Notes under the pieces: model-generated
The model's input: only the letters and a program-made list of their open reading frames with translations
Database searches by the model: none
Told to the model about the DNA's origin: nothing
Origin: Mycobacterium sp. 1274756.6
Lineage (GTDB): Bacteria; Actinomycetota; Actinomycetes; Mycobacteriales; Mycobacteriaceae
Direction of reading: 5' to 3'
Assembly: GCF_001668625.1 (NCBI RefSeq)
Contig: NZ_LZLJ01000050.1
Span: 1 to 64,000 of the forward strand
DNA length: 64,000 nucleotides
Program-made: the position numbers and the translations under genes
In this document: positions 61,251 through 64,000 of the stretch, piece by piece
Numbering within the stretch: the stretch's first letter is position 1
How the letters are laid out: each line of letters starts with the position of its first letter

Positions 61251-62141
61251 ATGACCGACTACGGCCGCCCCCTGCAGTTCGGCCTGTTCGTCTCCCCCGC
61301 GGTCGACCTGTTGGACAACTCGTTCGCGCTGGCCGAGATCGCCGACGAATCCCTCGAGCTCATCGGGGTGCAGGACCATCCCTACCAGGCGAAGTTCCTC
61401 GACACCTGGGCGCTGATGCCGATGCTGCTGGCCCGCACCCGCCGGGTGCGGGTGTTCCCCGATGTCGCCAGCCTGCCGTTGCGCCCGCCGGCGGTGTTGG
61501 CAAAGACCGCGGCCAGCCTCGACGTCATCTCCGGGGGCCGGTTCGAGCTGGCGCTGGGCGCCGGCGCCTTCTGGCCGGCGATCGCGGCGATGGGCGGCGC
61601 CGACCGCACCCCGCGGGCGGCCGCCGAGGCGCTGGAGGAGGCCGTGCAGGTGACGCGGCTGATGTGGTCGGGGCAGCGCTCGGTGCGCTTCGAGGGACGC
61701 CACTACCAGCTGGCCGGGGTGCACCCCGGGCCGGCGCCGGCCCACGACATGGGGATCTGGCTGGGGGTCGGCGGGCCGCGGCTGCTGGAGTTCCTGGGCC
61801 GCAGCGCCGACGGCTGGGTGCCGTCGAACAGTTACTTCCCGCCGGAGAAGCTGCCCGGCATGCACGAGCGCATCGACGCCGGGGCAGCCGCCGCCGGCCG
61901 CGACCCCGCCTCGATCGTGCGGGCCTACAACGTGTTCGGGACGATCGGCGACACCCCGGCTGACGACCCGTTCGAGGGCACCGTCGAGCACTGGGTGGGC
62001 GCGCTGACCGACCTGGCGGTGCGGACCGGCATGGACACGTTCCTGTTCGGCACCCCCGATGACGACATCGGCCAGGTCCGGCGGTTCGCCACCGAGGTGG
62101 TGCCCGCGGTGCGCGCGGCGGTGGCCGAGCGCCGCGGCTGA
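61251..62141 (+). CDS. LLM-class flavin/F420-dependent oxidoreductase
   Basis: This 296-aa luciferase-like barrel protein has LQFGLFVSPAVDLLDNSFALAEIADESLELIGVQDHPYQ at the N-terminus, an ASLDVISGGRFELALGAG strand and a HDMGIWLGVGGPRLLEFLGRSADGWVPSNSYFPPE segment. The cofactor is FMN or F420; the substrate is unknown. It is the second LLM-type enzyme of the window, along with the one at 12970-13995. Divergent from nrdHIE and convergent with the SDR gene (7-bp gap). Confidence 0.87.
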   Translation: MTDYGRPLQFGLFVSPAVDLLDNSFALAEIADESLELIGVQDHPYQAKFLDTWALMPMLLARTRRVRVFPDVASLPLRPPAVLAKTAASLDVISGGRFELALGAGAFWPAIAAMGGADRTPRAAAEALEEAVQVTRLMWSGQRSVRFEGRHYQLAGVHPGPAPAHDMGIWLGVGGPRLLEFLGRSADGWVPSNSYFPPEKLPGMHERIDAGAAAAGRDPASIVRAYNVFGTIGDTPADDPFEGTVEHWVGALTDLAVRTGMDTFLFGTPDDDIGQVRRFATEVVPAVRAAVAERRG

Positions 62142-62148
62142 GCGCCGG

Positions 62149-63009
62149 TCAGCCGCGCGCCGCCGGCCCCAGCAGGGCCCGGGCGAAGAACCGGTTGGCC
62201 CCGCGCATGGCCACGCTGTAGGGCCACCAGGCCACCCGCTTGAAGGCGTACAGCGCACGGATGTCCACCGACGTGTAGATCAGAAACCGGTTGCGGCGCA
62301 CCCCGGCGAGGATCTTGCGGGCCGCCCGCTCCGGGGTGACCGCATGGCCGCTGAACCGGTCCACCCACTTCTGCACGTGCGGATCGTCGCGGTCCACCCC
62401 GGCGATCTCGACGGTGTTGACCAGCGGGGTGCGCACCGCGCCGGGCACGACCACCGACACCCCGATGCCGTGGCGGGCCAGGTCGAAGCGCAGCACCTCG
62501 GAGACCCCGCGCAGCCCGTATTTGGAGGCGCTGTAGGCGGCGTGCCAGGGCAGCGCCACGATCCCCGCCGCCGAGGAGACGTTGACCAACTGTCCGCCCC
62601 GCCCGGCCGCCAGCATCGGCGGGATGAACTCCTCGATGACGTGGATCGGACCCATCAGGTTGATCGAGACCATCCGGCTCCACTGATCGTGGCTGAGCCG
62701 GTCCACCGTGCCCCACGCCGAGACCCCGGCGATGTTCATCACCACGTCCATCGCGCCGTGGCCGGCGTGGATGTCGGCGGCGAACGCGGCCACGTCGTCG
62801 TGGTCGGCGATGTCGACGACCCGGTGCGCCGGTACCTGGGCGCCCAGCGCCCGGGCGTCGGCGACCGTCTCGGCCAGCCCGTCGGCGTTGCGGTCGGTCA
62901 AAAACAGCTCGGCGCCCTCGGCGGCCAGCGCCAGCGCAGTGGCCCGCCCGATGCCGCTGGCGGCGCCGGTGATGAAACATCTCTTACCCGCAAAGTCCTT
63001 GACAGCCAT
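62149..63009 (-). CDS. Short-chain dehydrogenase/reductase (Rv3057c-like)
   Basis: This 286-aa Rossmann-fold SDR has the cofactor motif TGAASGIG (residues 15-22), NIAGVSAWG, the catalytic serine in NVSSAAGIVALP and the YSASK tetrad (Tyr and Lys). A basic, aromatic-rich C-terminal extension (YAFKRVAWWPYSVAMRGANRF) suggests membrane contact or a bulky substrate. It is flanked by the TetR gene that starts at 63688, which may control it. Confidence 0.9.
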   Translation of the reverse strand: MAVKDFAGKRCFITGAASGIGRATALALAAEGAELFLTDRNADGLAETVADARALGAQVPAHRVVDIADHDDVAAFAADIHAGHGAMDVVMNIAGVSAWGTVDRLSHDQWSRMVSINLMGPIHVIEEFIPPMLAAGRGGQLVNVSSAAGIVALPWHAAYSASKYGLRGVSEVLRFDLARHGIGVSVVVPGAVRTPLVNTVEIAGVDRDDPHVQKWVDRFSGHAVTPERAARKILAGVRRNRFLIYTSVDIRALYAFKRVAWWPYSVAMRGANRFFARALLGPAARG

Positions 63010-63046
63010 CCGCCGACGATATCGTCGCCCCCGGTGCGCGCAGGGA

Positions 63047-63688
63047 CTAATCGGCGAGTTGGCCGCCCCACAGCGCGTTGAGCCACAGCGCCTCGAGCAC
63101 CCGCAACCCGCGGCTGACGTCGGCGTCGGGCCCCAAAAACGTGGTGTCGCCGGAGAGCATGGTCGCGGTGGTGGCGCCCAGCGTGCGCACCAGCGCCGGG
63201 ATGTCGTCGCTGATCGGGTGGGCGGTGCCGGCGGCGATCTCGGCGCGCACGATCGCGATGATCTGGTCGACGATGGTGTCGATCTGCTGGTCGAGGATCT
63301 CGCGGATCTGCGCGTCGCTGTAGCGGGCCTCGTTGCAGGCCATCATCACCGGGTCGTTGTGGGCGAACACCAGCGCCGCGCTGCCGACCATGCGCCGCGC
63401 GAACGCGGCCGGCGTCTCGTCCTCGCCGCGCGGGGCGAAGAAGGCGGTGAGCTCCTCGAGCTCGGCGGTGGCCTCGGCCATGATCTGGGCCAGCACCGCG
63501 TATTTGGATTCGAAGTAGAAGTAGAAGCCCGACCGCGCCACCCCGGCGCGGTCGCTGATCGCGCTCACCGACAGCTCGGCCAGCGGCCTTTCCTCCAGCA
63601 GTTGACGCACCGCGGTGAGGATCGCCTGTCGCTGTTTGTCGCCGCGCCGCTGCGGCGCCGCGGCGCTCGCCCGCTGCTCGATGCTCAC
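63047..63688 (-). CDS. TetR-family regulator (Rv3058c-like)
   Basis: This 213-aa regulator has the helix-turn-helix ILTAVRQLLEERPLAELSVSAISDRAGVARSGFYFYFESKYAVL after a short basic start. GTG 63688 (VSIEQRASAAAPQRR) is chosen; the frame continues upstream to 63847 without similarity and would cross the operator. It lies between the SDR gene (37-bp gap, same strand) and divergent cyp136, both possible targets. Confidence 0.88.
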   Translation of the reverse strand: MSIEQRASAAAPQRRGDKQRQAILTAVRQLLEERPLAELSVSAISDRAGVARSGFYFYFESKYAVLAQIMAEATAELEELTAFFAPRGEDETPAAFARRMVGSAALVFAHNDPVMMACNEARYSDAQIREILDQQIDTIVDQIIAIVRAEIAAGTAHPISDDIPALVRTLGATTATMLSGDTTFLGPDADVSRGLRVLEALWLNALWGGQLAD

Positions 63689-63725
63689 CTGCCTACCATG
63701 CACCAGGGCGCACCGCGGGCAAAAC

Positions 63726-63739
63726 TTGACAGGCGTCAA
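63726..63739. promoter_or_regulatory. Operator candidate between tetR and cyp136
   Basis: The perfect inverted repeat TTGAC-AGGC-GTCAA lies 38 bp from the TetR start and about 90 bp from the cyp136 start. TTGACA at its left side could also act as a -35. It may mediate self-control and control of cyp136. Confidence 0.5.
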
Positions 63740-63830
63740 ATTTCGGGGTGGGATAGCGAATGAGTGACGGCCACCACAGCCGGCACGCCCTGCTGCCCTC
63801 TCCGACCCATTCACCGCCCAAGGAGCGTCG

Positions 63831-64000
63831 ATGGCCACCATCAGCACCCCGCACTACCTGCTCGACCAGGCCAAGCGCCGGTTCACCCCGACGCTCAACA
63901 CCATCCCCGGCATGGGGATGCTGGAAAAGGCGCTGCTGAACGTGAACTGGAAGCAGCACACGCTCGCCGAGCCGCCCCCGGGCAGCGACCTCAAGCCCAT
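63831..64000 (+). CDS. cyp136: Cytochrome P450 CYP136 family, 5' end (continues past window)
   Basis: The ATG at 63831 follows AAGGAG at good spacing. The 56 visible residues (ATISTPHYLLDQAKRRFTP, then GMGMLEKALLN, and LAEPPPGSDLKP) closely resemble the N-terminus of M. tuberculosis Cyp136 (Rv3059). The haem-binding cysteine region is outside the window. It is the rightmost gene and keeps the M. tuberculosis order after the SDR and TetR genes. CYP136 substrates are unknown. Confidence 0.88.
   Translation, partial: MATISTPHYLLDQAKRRFTPTLNTIPGMGMLEKALLNVNWKQHTLAEPPPGSDLKP

Overview
This is a GC-rich actinobacterial chromosome segment. Gene content and order point firmly to the family Mycobacteriaceae. 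From about 815 to the right end, most genes follow the order I remember for the Mycobacterium tuberculosis block Rv3009c-Rv3059: gatB, pfkA, gatA, gatC, ligA, mnmA, iscS, etfA/etfB, the methylglucose lipopolysaccharide genes, echA17, serB2, ctaD, fecB, adhC, nrdF2, nrdE/I/H and cyp136. PPE proteins, a 13E12-type HNH protein and mycobacterial lipoproteins agree with this. I cannot fix the species. The departures from that order suggest a mycobacterium outside the tuberculosis group.

Layout. 1-809: 3' end of a 13E12/HNH protein. 815-9724: the GatCAB amidotransferase genes, interrupted by pfkA, TenA, a DUF2237 protein and an inserted DIP1984-family gene followed by a tRNA-like RNA element. 9838-18195: ligA, a MetE-like protein and an LLM oxidoreductase, then mnmA-iscS (tRNA thiolation), then the electron transfer flavoprotein pair. 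18402-24818: methylglucose lipopolysaccharide genes (methyltransferase, GH57 branching enzyme, GT4 glucosyltransferase, acyltransferase), then a PQQ-repeat lipoprotein and a TB22.2-like protein. 24886-32452: two PPE genes with a 46-codon leader ORF, a THUMP-like protein, a methyltransferase and two secreted histidine phosphatases. 32670-34977: echA17, NUDIX and ABC ATPase genes.

35046-42418 is the main accessory block. It is a tightly coupled seven-gene operon (ArsR regulator, NuoB-like, HyfB-like, HycD-like, HyfE-like, HyfF-like and HycE-like) equivalent to Rv0081-Rv0087, placed between the Rv3041c and serB2 homologues. The large subunit has lost every cysteine ligand of the Ni-Fe site, while the small subunit keeps its Fe-S cysteines. 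The product looks like a complex-I-type membrane module rather than a hydrogenase.

42546-64000: serB2, ctaD, fecB, a DUF4139 protein, adhC, a NarK-type transporter and the class Ib ribonucleotide reductase genes. The latter are split into nrdF2 and nrdHIE by a Baeyer-Villiger-type monooxygenase, a TetR gene, a geranylgeranyl-reductase-like flavoprotein and an MpaB/TetR pair. Both nrd transcription units carry two NrdR-box-like palindromes offset by exactly 32 bp. The window ends with an LLM oxidoreductase, an SDR, a TetR regulator and the start of cyp136. No rRNA, CRISPR array or intact insertion sequence was seen.
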